From NCBI GenBank assembly GCA_002406015.1, contig DHMX01000003.1, positions 1-64,000 on the forward strand: a stretch of 64,000 nt of DNA, in the 5' to 3' direction. This document shows, in pieces, positions 1 to 9,032 of this stretch. The notes under the pieces were generated by a model, which did not search any database, had not been told where the DNA came from, and saw nothing but the letters and a program-made list of their open reading frames with translations. The position numbers and the translations under genes were made by a program. Within the stretch, counting starts at the first letter, position 1; the number at the start of each line of letters is the position of its first letter. This DNA comes from Lachnospiraceae bacterium UBA4631. Lineage in GTDB: Bacteria > Bacillota > Clostridia > Lachnospirales > Lachnospiraceae.

Positions 1-2
1 CA

Positions 3-83
3 CTATCTACAGCAACACCACAGGAGTATCTTATTCCTAAAAATAAACGAATTGAAAAATATAAAGAGAAATGGTGTGCATAG
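3..83 (+). CDS. C-terminal end of an unidentified protein (truncated by window edge)
   Basis: An open frame enters from the left edge and stops at TAG 81-83, giving about 26 residues that end in a basic, aromatic tail (KRIEKYKEKWCA). It is too short to identify. It is preferred over the other frames because its composition looks coding and a hairpin follows its stop directly. Most of the gene lies outside the window, and it could still be chance. Confidence 0.3.
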   Translation, partial: LSTATPQEYLIPKNKRIEKYKEKWCA

Positions 84-86
84 AAA

Positions 87-113
87 AACGACCGCACATT
101 TCGTACGGTCGTT
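87..113 (-). terminator. Intrinsic terminator, toxin-antitoxin operon
   Basis: The arms AACGACCG (87-94) and CGGTCGTT (106-113) pair perfectly around an 11-nt loop. On the minus strand the stem runs into a T tract (CGTTTTTC), so it is oriented to end the toxin-antitoxin transcript coming from 716. It may also serve the plus-strand gene that stops at 83. Confidence 0.55.
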
Positions 114-211
114 CATCAGCACTTCATTTTAGATATTTACCTTGTCTACTTGACAGGTATCATATCACCTACCAAAGCTGTTTTCTTTGTTATAATTATA
201 GACTAATAAAT

Positions 212-430
212 TTAATCCCAAACCTCATCTTCTGAGAAGTAAATTCCGGATTTCATTTCATTGTCAGCCTTATCTATAGCTTCTGCTTCCTGTTGAGTGA
301 CCTTGGTAAAATCAGGGTCCCATGCAAGGATAAGCTTTTTTACCAATTCATTTATCAACGAAACTTCATCATCTGGTAATAATGATAACATTTCTGCAGT
401 TTGCATCACCAAATCGCTCATACGAGACAC
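212..430 (-). CDS. Putative antitoxin of a RelE-type toxin
   Basis: This 72-residue acidic protein has no membrane segment and no clear DNA-binding motif. It lies 7 nt downstream of the RelE-like toxin gene and has its own strong ribosome site (AAGGAGG). By position it should neutralise the toxin. Its C-terminal half is rich in Asp and Glu (EAEAIDKADNEM, EDEVWD), as expected for an antitoxin tail that wraps a basic toxin. The order toxin-then-antitoxin is the reverse of classical relBE and resembles higBA. No family can be named with certainty; the assignment rests on pairing and composition. Confidence 0.65.
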   Translation of the reverse strand: MSRMSDLVMQTAEMLSLLPDDEVSLINELVKKLILAWDPDFTKVTQQEAEAIDKADNEMKSGIYFSEDEVWD

Positions 431-437
431 CTCCTTA

Positions 438-716
438 CTACTTATATATATCGCCTCTCATTCCAATGTCTATTATGGACAAAATTAAAAGATTTCCTTC
501 TTCATCATACCTAAATATAATTCGAATACCCCCGACTCGCAATCTCATTCGCTTATCTGAATATCCTTGCAAAGGTTTTACATCGCCAGTAGCAGGCAAT
601 ACTTTAAGGTTATTATCAATAATCTCCCTAAGTCGCTGTTTCTCCTTCGTTGTCCTTGACTTAATAAATTTCAGGGCAGATTTAGAATACCTTACTTCAT
701 CAACTCTTTCTTTCAT
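438..716 (-). CDS. RelE/ParE-superfamily toxin
   Basis: This 92-residue basic protein has the hallmarks of the RelE fold: an N-terminal helical hairpin (residues 10-40) and then beta strands carrying GIRIIFRY (63-70) and a C-terminal IDIGMRGDIYK (82-92), close to the usual R-x-I-x-Y ... R-x-x-x-Y pattern. RelE toxins cleave mRNA on the ribosome; ParE relatives poison gyrase, and I cannot separate the two here. The start is supported by AGGAGG just upstream. The putative antitoxin follows 7 nt later, so the two are co-transcribed. Confidence 0.75.
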   Translation of the reverse strand: MKERVDEVRYSKSALKFIKSRTTKEKQRLREIIDNNLKVLPATGDVKPLQGYSDKRMRLRVGGIRIIFRYDEEGNLLILSIIDIGMRGDIYK

Positions 717-1100
717 CTCTTTCCTCCTTTGCCCTCACTATATTTTTATATAAAGAGAGTAAAGTAACTATCTCCACTTTCTAAATACCATTGTCTGGAA
801 AGCGGTTCTTCTTACCTCCATATCTATATTACTATTGCCATTATAAGGAACATTGGAATACAAATAATACCACAATTTATATATTAATTATAGGTTCTTT
901 TCCTATTCTTTTCAACCAAAACGAAAAAATATTTATTGCAAAGTACACAAACTGTACTGCCTTACTTCTAAATTTAAGATTCCCTAATATGCAGGATTTA
1001 TAAAATCTATTTTATACCCTCCCCTTAAAAGGATAATTAAATTTTCCTGAATAATCTTATTTTTCTCCGCCTATACTGTAACAAAAGGTGGTGGAAGAAT
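717..1100. other. Intergenic AT-rich stretch, no gene seen
   Basis: This AT-rich spacer separates the divergent toxin operon and the DUF2508 gene. No open frame with coding character was found. Weak -10-like TATAGT and TATATA elements near 742-760 on the minus strand could belong to the toxin promoter, and a GGTGG ribosome site near 1087-1094 serves the DUF2508 gene. Nothing else was recognised. Confidence 0.5.
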
Positions 1101-1355
1101 ATGACAAAAAAGAAGCTGCAACAATTAAAGCAGGAACAGGCAAGGCAGTCCCTGTTAGACGAAATCGAATCCACGCGTCAGGCTCACGCTGCTGCCCTTT
1201 CTAATCTGGAGAACATAACGGACCCGGACTTAATTGATTGTTATATTTATGAATTAAATGCAGCACAGGTACGCTATAAGTTTCTCCTGCGGCTTGCCAA
1301 GCAGAATAATCTGACCCATATTGCAGATTTTCGACAATCTGACATCGGGATTTAA
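1101..1355 (+). CDS. DUF2508 (YaaL-like) family protein
   Basis: This 84-residue soluble protein is predicted mostly helical, with a Lys/Gln-rich N-terminal coiled segment and the family signature around TDPDLIDCYIYELNAAQVRY (residues 40-59). That Asp-Pro-Asp-Leu-Ile-Asp followed by a Tyr-rich helix is typical of DUF2508. In Bacillus the homologue yaaL lies beside recR; here the gene stands alone. Its function is unknown. A GGTGG ribosome site lies about 9 nt upstream of the ATG, and a hairpin follows the stop at once. Confidence 0.8.
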   Translation: MTKKKLQQLKQEQARQSLLDEIESTRQAHAAALSNLENITDPDLIDCYIYELNAAQVRYKFLLRLAKQNNLTHIADFRQSDIGI

Positions 1356-1356
1356 G

Positions 1357-1404
1357 AATAAAGCTGCCGCTTATGACTTTTCCTTCACAAGCGACAGCTT
1401 TATT
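1357..1404 (+). terminator. Hairpin after the DUF2508 gene
   Basis: AATAAAGCTGCCGCTT (1357-1372) pairs with AAGCGACAGCTTTATT (1389-1404) with one internal mismatch. It begins one base after the stop codon. The downstream T tract is interrupted, so termination may be imperfect. The stem is nearly symmetric and could also stop minus-strand transcription. Confidence 0.55.
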
Positions 1405-1439
1405 CATTCCTCATTCTTTGTTATCTTCTATTTATCTTT

Positions 1440-1568
1440 GGTCTTTTACTATTCGGATTTTTGTTATCCGCTATCTATCCTTGGTCTTTTACTATTCGGA
1501 CTTTTGCTATCTGCTATCTATCCTTGGTCTTTTACTATTCGGACTTTTGCTATCCGCTATTCATCCTT
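1440..1568. repeat. 43-bp tandem repeat, three copies
   Basis: Units start at 1440, 1483 and 1526 with a 43-nt period. Each begins GGTCTTTTACTATTCGGA and ends in CTATCTATCCTT or a close variant. Copies 2 and 3 differ at a few positions. Each unit is itself roughly two halves built on CTTTT(A/G)CTAT. The array sits between convergent genes, and 43 is not a multiple of three, so it is not a coding repeat. Confidence 0.85.
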
Positions 1569-1610
1569 TGCTATTTGTTACCCTGCATTATACCATAGAT
1601 TATACGATAA

Positions 1611-2045
1611 TCATTGCGACTCACCAAATTCTGTTACCCTTGTATATACATCCGGGTCATTCAATTTAGATGGGTTCGTCCAGATTTCATCACGAAACAG
1701 CTTATAATATAACTGACGATACAAGTCTTGTTTTGTCCACTCTTCCTTTGAATAGTCGATAGACAATCCTCTGGTATGAATCCATACCGGTTTTACTTCC
1801 AGAACCTCGCCGGTTGCAGCATCATAATATGTCCATGTTCCCTCGGATTCTCCATCCTCCGGTATTATTAATATAGCCGTAACCTTCTTTCCGTTTGCCT
1901 GATAATGTGCATCCTCACATATCCAGACACCCGAAGACTTAGCCGCTGCATACACGCCCGATACTACCATGATTCCTATAATAATCAGTACCACGATTCC
2001 ACCGGAAATGCCAAACTTTTTTCCTTGCTTCATCTTTGTATTCAT
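1611..2045 (-). CDS. Membrane-anchored hypothetical protein
   Basis: This 144-residue protein has one N-terminal transmembrane segment (about residues 12-34, rich in Ile/Val/Gly) after a basic start, then a roughly 110-residue domain probably outside the cell. That domain has alternating strands (SGVWICEDAHY, KKVTAILIIPEDG, GTWTYYDAATGEVLEVKPVW), suggesting a small beta-rich fold. No family was recognised. The gene starts 3 nt after the stop of the hybrid histidine kinase, so the two are almost certainly co-transcribed, and it could be an accessory or output protein of that sensor. Confidence 0.7.
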   Translation of the reverse strand: MNTKMKQGKKFGISGGIVVLIIIGIMVVSGVYAAAKSSGVWICEDAHYQANGKKVTAILIIPEDGESEGTWTYYDAATGEVLEVKPVWIHTRGLSIDYSKEEWTKQDLYRQLYYKLFRDEIWTNPSKLNDPDVYTRVTEFGESQ

Positions 2046-2048
2046 GGT

Positions 2049-3869
2049 TTACTTTTCCTGCTGCTCCTCCTCTGCCCGGTCAACATACCGGTTCAGGGTT
2101 GCTACTACATCATTTAAGTTATACGGCTTTGCTATGTAATCATCTAACTTTGCTTCCAGAATCCGTTCCTTATCTCCGAACATTGCTCTTGCGGTTACTG
2201 CTATAATCGGCAAACGCTTTAAGCCCTTTTCTTCTTCAATCGCACGTATCTTCTGTGTCGCTGCCAGACCGTCCATAATCGGCATCTGTACATCAAAGAG
2301 TGCAGCATCATAATTCTTCTGTTTGAATAACTCAACTGCCTTTTCACCATTTTCCGCTATATCATAAGAATAGCCTGCCATACCCAGAAGCTTTCCGATT
2401 ACCTGCTGATTTACAGGTTCATCCTCTGCAACCAGAATTCTTGCACGCTTATGTCCGCTAATGGAAATAACGGCAGAATCCTTCTTTTCTTCCTTCTTCT
2501 GCTCGGATGCCTTTACTATCTTCAACGGAATCTCTACAATGAAGGTACTTCCTATATCTTCCTTACTCTGAACGGTAATGTTACCACCCATTAATTCTAC
2601 AATCTGCTTGGTGATTACCAGACCCAGACCTGTACCACCGTACTTTCTGGTGTCGGAGCTGTCTACCTGACTAAACCGAATAAAGAGCTTGCTCTTATTT
2701 GCATCCGAAATACCGATACCGGAATCCACTACTGCAATTCGAAGTGTTGTCTTGTCCGGCTCGTCTCCGTCAATCGTTGCAACCTTGACACGAACACCAC
2801 CCTCAGAGGTGAACTTAATTGCATTGGACAACAGACAGTTCAATACCTGCTTGATTCGTTCTCCGTCTCCCTTTACCATTTCCGGTATGTTGCCGCTGAA
2901 ACTGCAATCCAATGTCAAGTCCTTATTATTTGCCAACGGAACCTGTGCGGCTACCGTTTCCTCAATGGCAGACTTCACATCAAAGACTTCATAACGAAGA
3001 TTATACTTACCTGCCTCCAGCTTACTAATATCCAAAATATCATTAATCAATCGAAGTAACGTATCTGCACAATTCTTAGCCGTCACCAGATTATCCCTGT
3101 AATCTGCCTGAAGGTCATCCTCTGCTAAGGTCAACTGTAACATACCCAGAATACCGTTAATTGGTGTACGAATCTCATGAGACATATTTGCCAAAAACTC
3201 TGCCTGTGTCTTATATGCCACATTTGCATCGTCTCTTGCCTTACTCAGATTCATTTCTGTCTCTTTCTGCTCGGTAATATCAATAATTACCATATTGATA
3301 TAGTTGGCTTCTGACTTATACATTACGGTATTGAACACCTTATCAAGGTTCTCCATCGTAATCTCAACTGCCATCAGGTCGCCTTCTTTGGTGCCGGAAT
3401 TATCATATGCCCGGAACCATGCATTTACACTCTGTAATACATCCTGCTTGCAATTACAAAGCATCTTACCTTCATAAGAGCCTGCTTCCAGTCCCAGATA
3501 TTCACAAAATGTCTCATTTGCATCTACAATCTCATATTCCTGCACATTCGTTCCCGGCGGCATAACAATCTGTGCCTGTGCAAAACCAATCGGAAGATTT
3601 AAAAACAGCTTCTTATACTTATCACTCTTCACTGTTGATTCCTTGTTTACTTCTTCGCCTTCACGAATCATAATAAATGCCACAACGCCAATGACTGCCA
3701 GTGTGATAATTGTAAATGCAATTGCCAGCCCTCGAATCCCTCCGCTGTTCTCTAAACCGGCAACCTTGGATATTAAAATAATATCCATAAGCAGCACTGC
3801 GACAATTTCAATTGCAAACATAATTAGAATCCGCTTTTTCGATGCCTTAACACCTAAAACCTTGTTCAT
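2049..3869 (-). CDS. Hybrid sensor histidine kinase/response regulator
   Basis: In this 606-residue membrane protein two transmembrane helices (about 13-35 and 46-68) lie close together with only a short outer loop. A PAS-like region (85-200) follows, then a HisKA domain with NMSHEIRTP and phospho-acceptor His231, a HATPase_c domain (N box near NAIKFTS, G boxes DSGIGI and GGTGLGL), and a C-terminal receiver domain with Asp526 (FDVQMP) and Lys581. The tiny outer loop argues for sensing at the membrane or in the cytosolic PAS domain. The receiver probably takes phosphate from His231 and hands it on or acts as a brake. No separate regulator gene is adjacent. The 144-residue membrane protein follows 3 nt downstream. 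Confidence 0.92.
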   Translation of the reverse strand: MNKVLGVKASKKRILIMFAIEIVAVLLMDIILISKVAGLENSGGIRGLAIAFTIITLAVIGVVAFIMIREGEEVNKESTVKSDKYKKLFLNLPIGFAQAQIVMPPGTNVQEYEIVDANETFCEYLGLEAGSYEGKMLCNCKQDVLQSVNAWFRAYDNSGTKEGDLMAVEITMENLDKVFNTVMYKSEANYINMVIIDITEQKETEMNLSKARDDANVAYKTQAEFLANMSHEIRTPINGILGMLQLTLAEDDLQADYRDNLVTAKNCADTLLRLINDILDISKLEAGKYNLRYEVFDVKSAIEETVAAQVPLANNKDLTLDCSFSGNIPEMVKGDGERIKQVLNCLLSNAIKFTSEGGVRVKVATIDGDEPDKTTLRIAVVDSGIGISDANKSKLFIRFSQVDSSDTRKYGGTGLGLVITKQIVELMGGNITVQSKEDIGSTFIVEIPLKIVKASEQKKEEKKDSAVISISGHKRARILVAEDEPVNQQVIGKLLGMAGYSYDIAENGEKAVELFKQKNYDAALFDVQMPIMDGLAATQKIRAIEEEKGLKRLPIIAVTARAMFGDKERILEAKLDDYIAKPYNLNDVVATLNRYVDRAEEEQQEK

Positions 3870-3955
3870 TCCTACACCCCTTTTGATTGATAATTCTTTT
3901 CAGCCATACACTTCTACCCCATATATTTCTTATCATATTGACAGAAATAATTAAT

Positions 3956-6565
3956 TTAATCTTCGCACAAACCCTCTTGTTTGTCAATGTCTGAATCCGT
4001 CTCTTTTTCTTTCGTTTTCACCTTTGTCAGCTTCCATAGAATCAAAAACAACCCTGTTGAAATCAGACTGATTATAAGCCCCTGCCAGAAGCCCTCGGAT
4101 GTGTACCGCAGCTCTATCTCATGATGACCCTCGGATACATCTACCGCTAAGAACGCATCCAATACCTTCTTCGGCTCTACCCGCTCACCGTCTACCGTTA
4201 CCTTCCAGCCTTCATCATACGGAATTGAGAAAAATACTGTCTGTGCCGCATCCGCTTCTACACTTCCCTTTACATGACCGTCCCCGTAAGAGTACACCTC
4301 TAGTGGACGCTTCTGAAGCTGTTCGTATACAGCATCCCACGCATCCCAATGGAACCGGGCGGCATGAATGGTAATGGTGCTGCTGTTACTGCTGCTGTCA
4401 TTAAATGTATATTCCAGCATAACCGTCTGTCCCTCGGTCAGCTCTCCAATACGAAATGCCTGACTCTGATACCGGTCATCAGCTATCTGGATGCCGTCTA
4501 AATATACCTTTATCTGTCTTACATTTCCACCCGAAACATCCAGATACAGGTCCATGTTTTCCGGAACCACAAAGCTCATCTGTACGGTTGGCTTTTCGGT
4601 TCCGCTTTTGGTGTACGATACCTGCTGCCCATCAACAGAAGCCGCACATCCTGTACCGACTGCCGACAGTGCCAGCTCTACATCGGTAAATAACGGTGTG
4701 TCGATTCCCGTTGCGATTCTTGCAAAATCATTTTGCACCGTAAAATAGGTATATTCCGGCTTCATTTCCGTTAATTCCTGACGGACACAGAAGCCTATCG
4801 GAAGGTAATACGGATTCTCATATACCGAAACACCATCCACACTATTCTTATATACCATCGTATTATTGTTAAAATCACCCTGCCGGTACATTACATACTT
4901 CATACTGGTGATTGCATTCGTCAGCGGTGTTGCTCCGCAGTACAGATATTCATTCGCTCCTGTATAGAAGCCCAGCCTTCCCATAGCTGTCACCATGGAA
5001 CCTCTTGCCGTAGAACCAAATAAGGTCACACAGCGTAAATTATGCCATGTCGGTTCGTCCAGCATTTTTGTATTTCCAAGCTCCATCCGGTAGAAGGAAG
5101 CATCTTCCTCATATGCCTGCCGTACAATTTTTTGTATGGTTGCAGTATCCCCGAAATAGCGTTCCACTTCAATCCTGCCGTTATCTACCCAGCCGCAGAT
5201 TGCACCGGCAATCATTTCCGCAGTCATAGCCCCTGCTAAGACCGCCCGCCATACCTTTCCTTTTTTCTTATGAAGCTCATAGGCAAAGGAAAGCAGCATA
5301 TAAAGAATCGGCAGTGCAAGCGACAGAACATAACATACGGTTGACAACTTTGTATCTGCCTGTCTGTGACAGAACGCAACTATAATTGCTACCGCCACAC
5401 ACGCCAATGCCTGCTCCAGCTTACCTACCTTCCGATACCGCAGCAGCACTTCATAGCCAATCCACAGCAGGACAAAGATAAACAAGAACGAAAACCGATT
5501 CGGTATACCGTACTGGTCATGGAAACCATGCCAGATATAATTTAACAGCTTGGTATTAAAGCTGATAAATAAAAGTGCCAATATCAACAGATATTTTAAT
5601 TTGTCACGCAGTTTAAAATGACCGCTGAACAGATATACGAAAAACAGGAATAGTGCAAACATTCCGCAATACAGATTCACGCCACCGTCATCAATCTGAT
5701 TGTTAATCGGCTCATTTCCAAATAGCTGTGCCTGAAACAGATTCCACCATGAGCCATAATATTCCCAGCCCGGCAGTGTTCGCTTTGCGGATGCGGTCTG
5801 CATAATTCCCCGATAAGCAGGCATTAATACCAGTCCTGCCATTCCGCCTGCCAGAAGGGAGCTGACCGCAAACATCCATGCCGTCCGTCCCATCTGCCGC
5901 AGGCTGTTATAATGATAGAATACTGCCCACAGAACCAAAAAGACGCATATCATAAATCCAATATAATAATTACAAAACAGTGCATAAAACAATGTCAGTA
6001 TATAAAGTCTGGCATCCTTTTTCTCCACCAGATAATCAAATCCTAAAATAATCAGCGGAAATACCCAGATGCAGTCCATCCACATGACATTCCAATAATA
6101 GCCGATTACATAATTTGACATGGAATATGCTACCGCAAGCGGAATGACACCCGGATGCTGATATTTTACCCGGTTACGATGCAGGGCGGCATATGCAAAG
6201 CTCCACCCGCACAATACAATCTTAATGGATACAATCAGACTGACGGCTGTATTTAACTCTGCCTTTGGGAATAGTAAAATCAGCAAATTCAACGGACTTG
6301 CCAGATAATAGGACCACAAAGATAAAAAGTTCGTACCCATTCCTTCCTGAAAGGAATAAAACAGACTGCTTCCGTTTTTTAACTTCTCATAATAATCCGA
6401 AAAGAAAGGCATATACTGATGCAGACCGTCTACCATAATCAGGGAATAGCCTCCCGGACCAATCTTGTCTCCAATCCAGACACCCAGCATAATAAGTGCC
6501 GGGATGCCCGTTGATAAAATATAAATATAATACTTTTTCCAAATATCTATGAGTCGTTGTTTCAT
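3956..6565 (-). CDS. YfhO family integral membrane protein
   Basis: This 869-residue polytopic protein has many hydrophobic helices through roughly residue 440, then a beta-rich extracytoplasmic region (about 440-830), then a last helix near the C-terminus (LIISLISTGLFLILW) before an acidic tail. This is the layout of the YfhO family, GT-C-like membrane proteins linked to glycosylation of wall polymers such as lipoteichoic acid in Bacillus. Acidic residues in the first outer loop (MVDGLHQYMPF) fit a GT-C-type catalytic face. The specific substrate is unknown. It is 180 nt downstream of the GH9 gene across a repeat-filled spacer. Confidence 0.85.
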   Translation of the reverse strand: MKQRLIDIWKKYYIYILSTGIPALIMLGVWIGDKIGPGGYSLIMVDGLHQYMPFFSDYYEKLKNGSSLFYSFQEGMGTNFLSLWSYYLASPLNLLILLFPKAELNTAVSLIVSIKIVLCGWSFAYAALHRNRVKYQHPGVIPLAVAYSMSNYVIGYYWNVMWMDCIWVFPLIILGFDYLVEKKDARLYILTLFYALFCNYYIGFMICVFLVLWAVFYHYNSLRQMGRTAWMFAVSSLLAGGMAGLVLMPAYRGIMQTASAKRTLPGWEYYGSWWNLFQAQLFGNEPINNQIDDGGVNLYCGMFALFLFFVYLFSGHFKLRDKLKYLLILALLFISFNTKLLNYIWHGFHDQYGIPNRFSFLFIFVLLWIGYEVLLRYRKVGKLEQALACVAVAIIVAFCHRQADTKLSTVCYVLSLALPILYMLLSFAYELHKKKGKVWRAVLAGAMTAEMIAGAICGWVDNGRIEVERYFGDTATIQKIVRQAYEEDASFYRMELGNTKMLDEPTWHNLRCVTLFGSTARGSMVTAMGRLGFYTGANEYLYCGATPLTNAITSMKYVMYRQGDFNNNTMVYKNSVDGVSVYENPYYLPIGFCVRQELTEMKPEYTYFTVQNDFARIATGIDTPLFTDVELALSAVGTGCAASVDGQQVSYTKSGTEKPTVQMSFVVPENMDLYLDVSGGNVRQIKVYLDGIQIADDRYQSQAFRIGELTEGQTVMLEYTFNDSSSNSSTITIHAARFHWDAWDAVYEQLQKRPLEVYSYGDGHVKGSVEADAAQTVFFSIPYDEGWKVTVDGERVEPKKVLDAFLAVDVSEGHHEIELRYTSEGFWQGLIISLISTGLFLILWKLTKVKTKEKETDSDIDKQEGLCED

Positions 6566-6583
6566 TTCCTAATCACTCTTCCA

Positions 6584-6745
6584 ACTGCTTTTTGTACTAC
6601 TTTCATACTACTATTTCGTACTGCTTTCATAACTACTATTTTGTACTATTACTTTTGTACTACCACTTTTCACACTATCGCTTTCGTACTACTATTTTTG
6701 TACGATTACTTTTGCACTACTTTTATTCTACTGCTTTTCGCACGA
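6584..6745. repeat. Degenerate short tandem repeat (CTTTTGTACTA family)
   Basis: About a dozen imperfect units of 11-17 nt follow one another, all variants of CTATTTTGTACTA. Examples are CTTTTTGTACTA, CTTTCATACTA, CTATTTCGTACTG, CTTTCGTACTA, CTTTTGCACTA and CTTTTCGCACGATTA. The array fills the space between the GH9 stop and the YfhO start. Spacing is irregular, so this is not CRISPR. The core resembles the CTTTTACTAT core of the repeat at 1440-1568. Confidence 0.75.
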
Positions 6746-9010
6746 TTACTTTCCTTCCCCTTCTATGCCTGCCAGTAAATATACCAGCGGTGAATTCCAG
6801 TAAATCGTTACTTCGTTGCAGGAATAGCTCTGCACATTGTCAACATAGCAGGCAGCATTTGCTTTTTCTGTCAAAGTTGCCTTAGCATATGGGTCCTCCA
6901 GATTTGCGTCCGGTCCACCTATCAGCATACCCGGCATTGCAGTTCCCAATACCTGTGATGGGCGGTGATGCGGATTTTCCGGTGACAGCGTACCGAAGCC
7001 GGTCACAAAGCAGTAGGAATTGGTATTGGTTCCCAACAGATAATTTAACTGCTCCTCCGCAGCCTTCACATACTTGGCATCCGGAGTCAACTGATTTGCC
7101 ATCAGCATCAACATACCGTTATTTGCAACATTCATATTACTGCCCCATGTGTAATCATTTTTACCCAGAGACACACCATACGCATCCGCTTCCATATTCT
7201 TCATGGCAGTATCTACCGCCTGATAGAACCGCTCCTGTATACTCTTATAATAATCATCCGAAGAATCTCCGCAGCTTAAATAGCTATACATTCCGTATAA
7301 GCCGACACTCTGCCAGCCAAGACCCCCACCGATTCCATTTGCAGGATATGCCTTTAATGCAGTCAGATATGCCTCGTTACCGGTTGTTTTATATAATTCC
7401 GCTAATGCCCAATACCGTTCGTCGCCGTCTTTTCCGTCACCGTATTCACCGGTTACAATGTTATCCGGATTCTGAAAGCCCACACCGTCATTTGGCGTTG
7501 CCTCCAGATAGCTCCATGCTGCTTCTGCCGCTGCCAGACAGGTCTTGCTGTAGGCGGCATCATACTTACTATATATCCGGGATGCCATTGCCATCGTTGC
7601 CGCAAAATCCGCAGTTGCAGTGGTTGAAATCGGTGACACTACCAACTGGTCTGTTTCCTCCTCCGGCATAACCGTATCCGGGAAATTCTCACAGGTAATC
7701 TTATGATATACGCCGCCGGTAGCAGAATCCTGCATTTCTAACATCCAGTCCAGCTCATATTTTACTTCATCCAGAATGTCCGGAACTCCGTTTCCGCTTT
7801 CCGGAATCCCGCTTGCATCATCAAAGGTATCTCCGTATGTTTCATATGCAAGCATCATATCCGCTGCTGCCTTCGCTCCTGCAACCACATATCTTCCATA
7901 ATCTCCCGCATCATGCCATCCGCCTTGTGCTGATACCATTGCACTGGATAAGGACTCCGAAGGAATTGCATCCCCGGTATGGCAGGCAGGATGACTAAAA
8001 CTTGTATCCTCTGCCGAGATTCCGCTGATTTCCTCTCCGCAACGCTGCAAATAAAACATTCTTGTTACACTGCTCTCCAGTGCGGTATATACATCCTCTC
8101 CGATTTGGAACGGGAAGGATTCTCCGTAGTTTTCCGTTACGATTTTATAGGTTCCCGGCTGTGTCAATTCAGAGAAATCTGCAATGGCAGTCTGCTCCTC
8201 TGAAGCCGCATTCATTCCAAAGCTGTTCAGAGTTCCGGTTAAAACCGCCTGATTGGTCTCAACATTTACCACATCAAAGCTGCCGCTGATTTCTGCCTCC
8301 TCTGTGCTTCGGACAACTGCCTTCTTTACTGCATTCGGAAGATAGCCTACCTGATTTACATTCACATCCGCAGTCTCTACCGTATCATCGGAAATCACAA
8401 TTCCGGAGCTGTCCTGTAAATACAGTTCAAAATTATCAAAGTATACGGAATGCTCTCCCAAATCCTCCGGACAACCTTCAACCATACCCATGTTAATGCA
8501 AAGTCTCGGAGCCGGGTCTGAACCCTCCTCCATGGTGAAGGTGCAGGTTACGTGCTGAACCTCCTCATTGACGGTAATAACATCACTGACATATGCATGG
8601 TAGTCACCGCCGTTCATTTGAAGCCGCCATTCCAGTGTCCGCTCTACTGTGGAATGCACATCAAATGAAAAATCATATACACAGCCGGTATCCAGAGCAA
8701 ATCCGTCATAATATGGCTGAATGGCATAATCCAGTGTTCCCGGATTCGTTACCTTAATCTCCATTTCTCCGTCTGCATTAACCACCTGCGTTGCTGAGCC
8801 GCCCTTGGTGTATATCGACCAGTGACTCAAATCATTACTGAAATCTCCGTTTTGAATCAGGTTCTCCTTTTGAGCCTCCGTAGATGCCTCGGTTGCTTCC
8901 TGTGTGTCCTGTGTATCCGTACTCGGAATCTCACTCTTTCCGCAGCCGGCTGCCGCCATACTCATTGCCAGCACCAAAACCAGTGCAAGCTGTTTTGTTC
9001 CCTTCCTCAT
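6746..9010 (-). CDS. Surface lipoprotein glycoside hydrolase family 9 (endoglucanase-type) with CBM4/9-like domain
   Basis: This 754-residue protein has a lipoprotein signal peptide (lipobox AAGC, Cys23) and a Thr/Glu-rich linker, then a CBM4/9-like carbohydrate-binding domain (about 48-200, starting LIQNGDFSNDLSHW), a CelD-type Ig-like domain (213-305), and a GH9 (alpha/alpha)6 barrel (310-750). Visible catalytic features are GGWHDAGDYGRY with Asp367 and Asp370, the HHRPSQ motif at 681-686, and the GH9 C-terminal signature ending NEVTIYWNS with general acid Glu733. GH9 enzymes cut beta-1,4-glucans by inversion. Lipid anchoring would keep the enzyme on the cell face, fitting local use of beta-glucan or xyloglucan rather than free cellulose digestion; that use is inferred. 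It starts 22 nt after the HisA-like gene. Confidence 0.93.
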   Translation of the reverse strand: MRKGTKQLALVLVLAMSMAAAGCGKSEIPSTDTQDTQEATEASTEAQKENLIQNGDFSNDLSHWSIYTKGGSATQVVNADGEMEIKVTNPGTLDYAIQPYYDGFALDTGCVYDFSFDVHSTVERTLEWRLQMNGGDYHAYVSDVITVNEEVQHVTCTFTMEEGSDPAPRLCINMGMVEGCPEDLGEHSVYFDNFELYLQDSSGIVISDDTVETADVNVNQVGYLPNAVKKAVVRSTEEAEISGSFDVVNVETNQAVLTGTLNSFGMNAASEEQTAIADFSELTQPGTYKIVTENYGESFPFQIGEDVYTALESSVTRMFYLQRCGEEISGISAEDTSFSHPACHTGDAIPSESLSSAMVSAQGGWHDAGDYGRYVVAGAKAAADMMLAYETYGDTFDDASGIPESGNGVPDILDEVKYELDWMLEMQDSATGGVYHKITCENFPDTVMPEEETDQLVVSPISTTATADFAATMAMASRIYSKYDAAYSKTCLAAAEAAWSYLEATPNDGVGFQNPDNIVTGEYGDGKDGDERYWALAELYKTTGNEAYLTALKAYPANGIGGGLGWQSVGLYGMYSYLSCGDSSDDYYKSIQERFYQAVDTAMKNMEADAYGVSLGKNDYTWGSNMNVANNGMLMLMANQLTPDAKYVKAAEEQLNYLLGTNTNSYCFVTGFGTLSPENPHHRPSQVLGTAMPGMLIGGPDANLEDPYAKATLTEKANAACYVDNVQSYSCNEVTIYWNSPLVYLLAGIEGEGK

Positions 9011-9032
9011 GCTTCGTTCCTCCTGCCTTTTT

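Noticed and set aside
791..1003. Plus-strand open frame of about 70 codons in the spacer
   Set aside because: It is rich in Ile/Tyr/Asn as expected from AT-rich noncoding DNA, has no good ribosome site and no family features.
1440..1568. Possible CRISPR array
   Set aside because: Units are contiguous with no variable spacers, and no cas genes are present.
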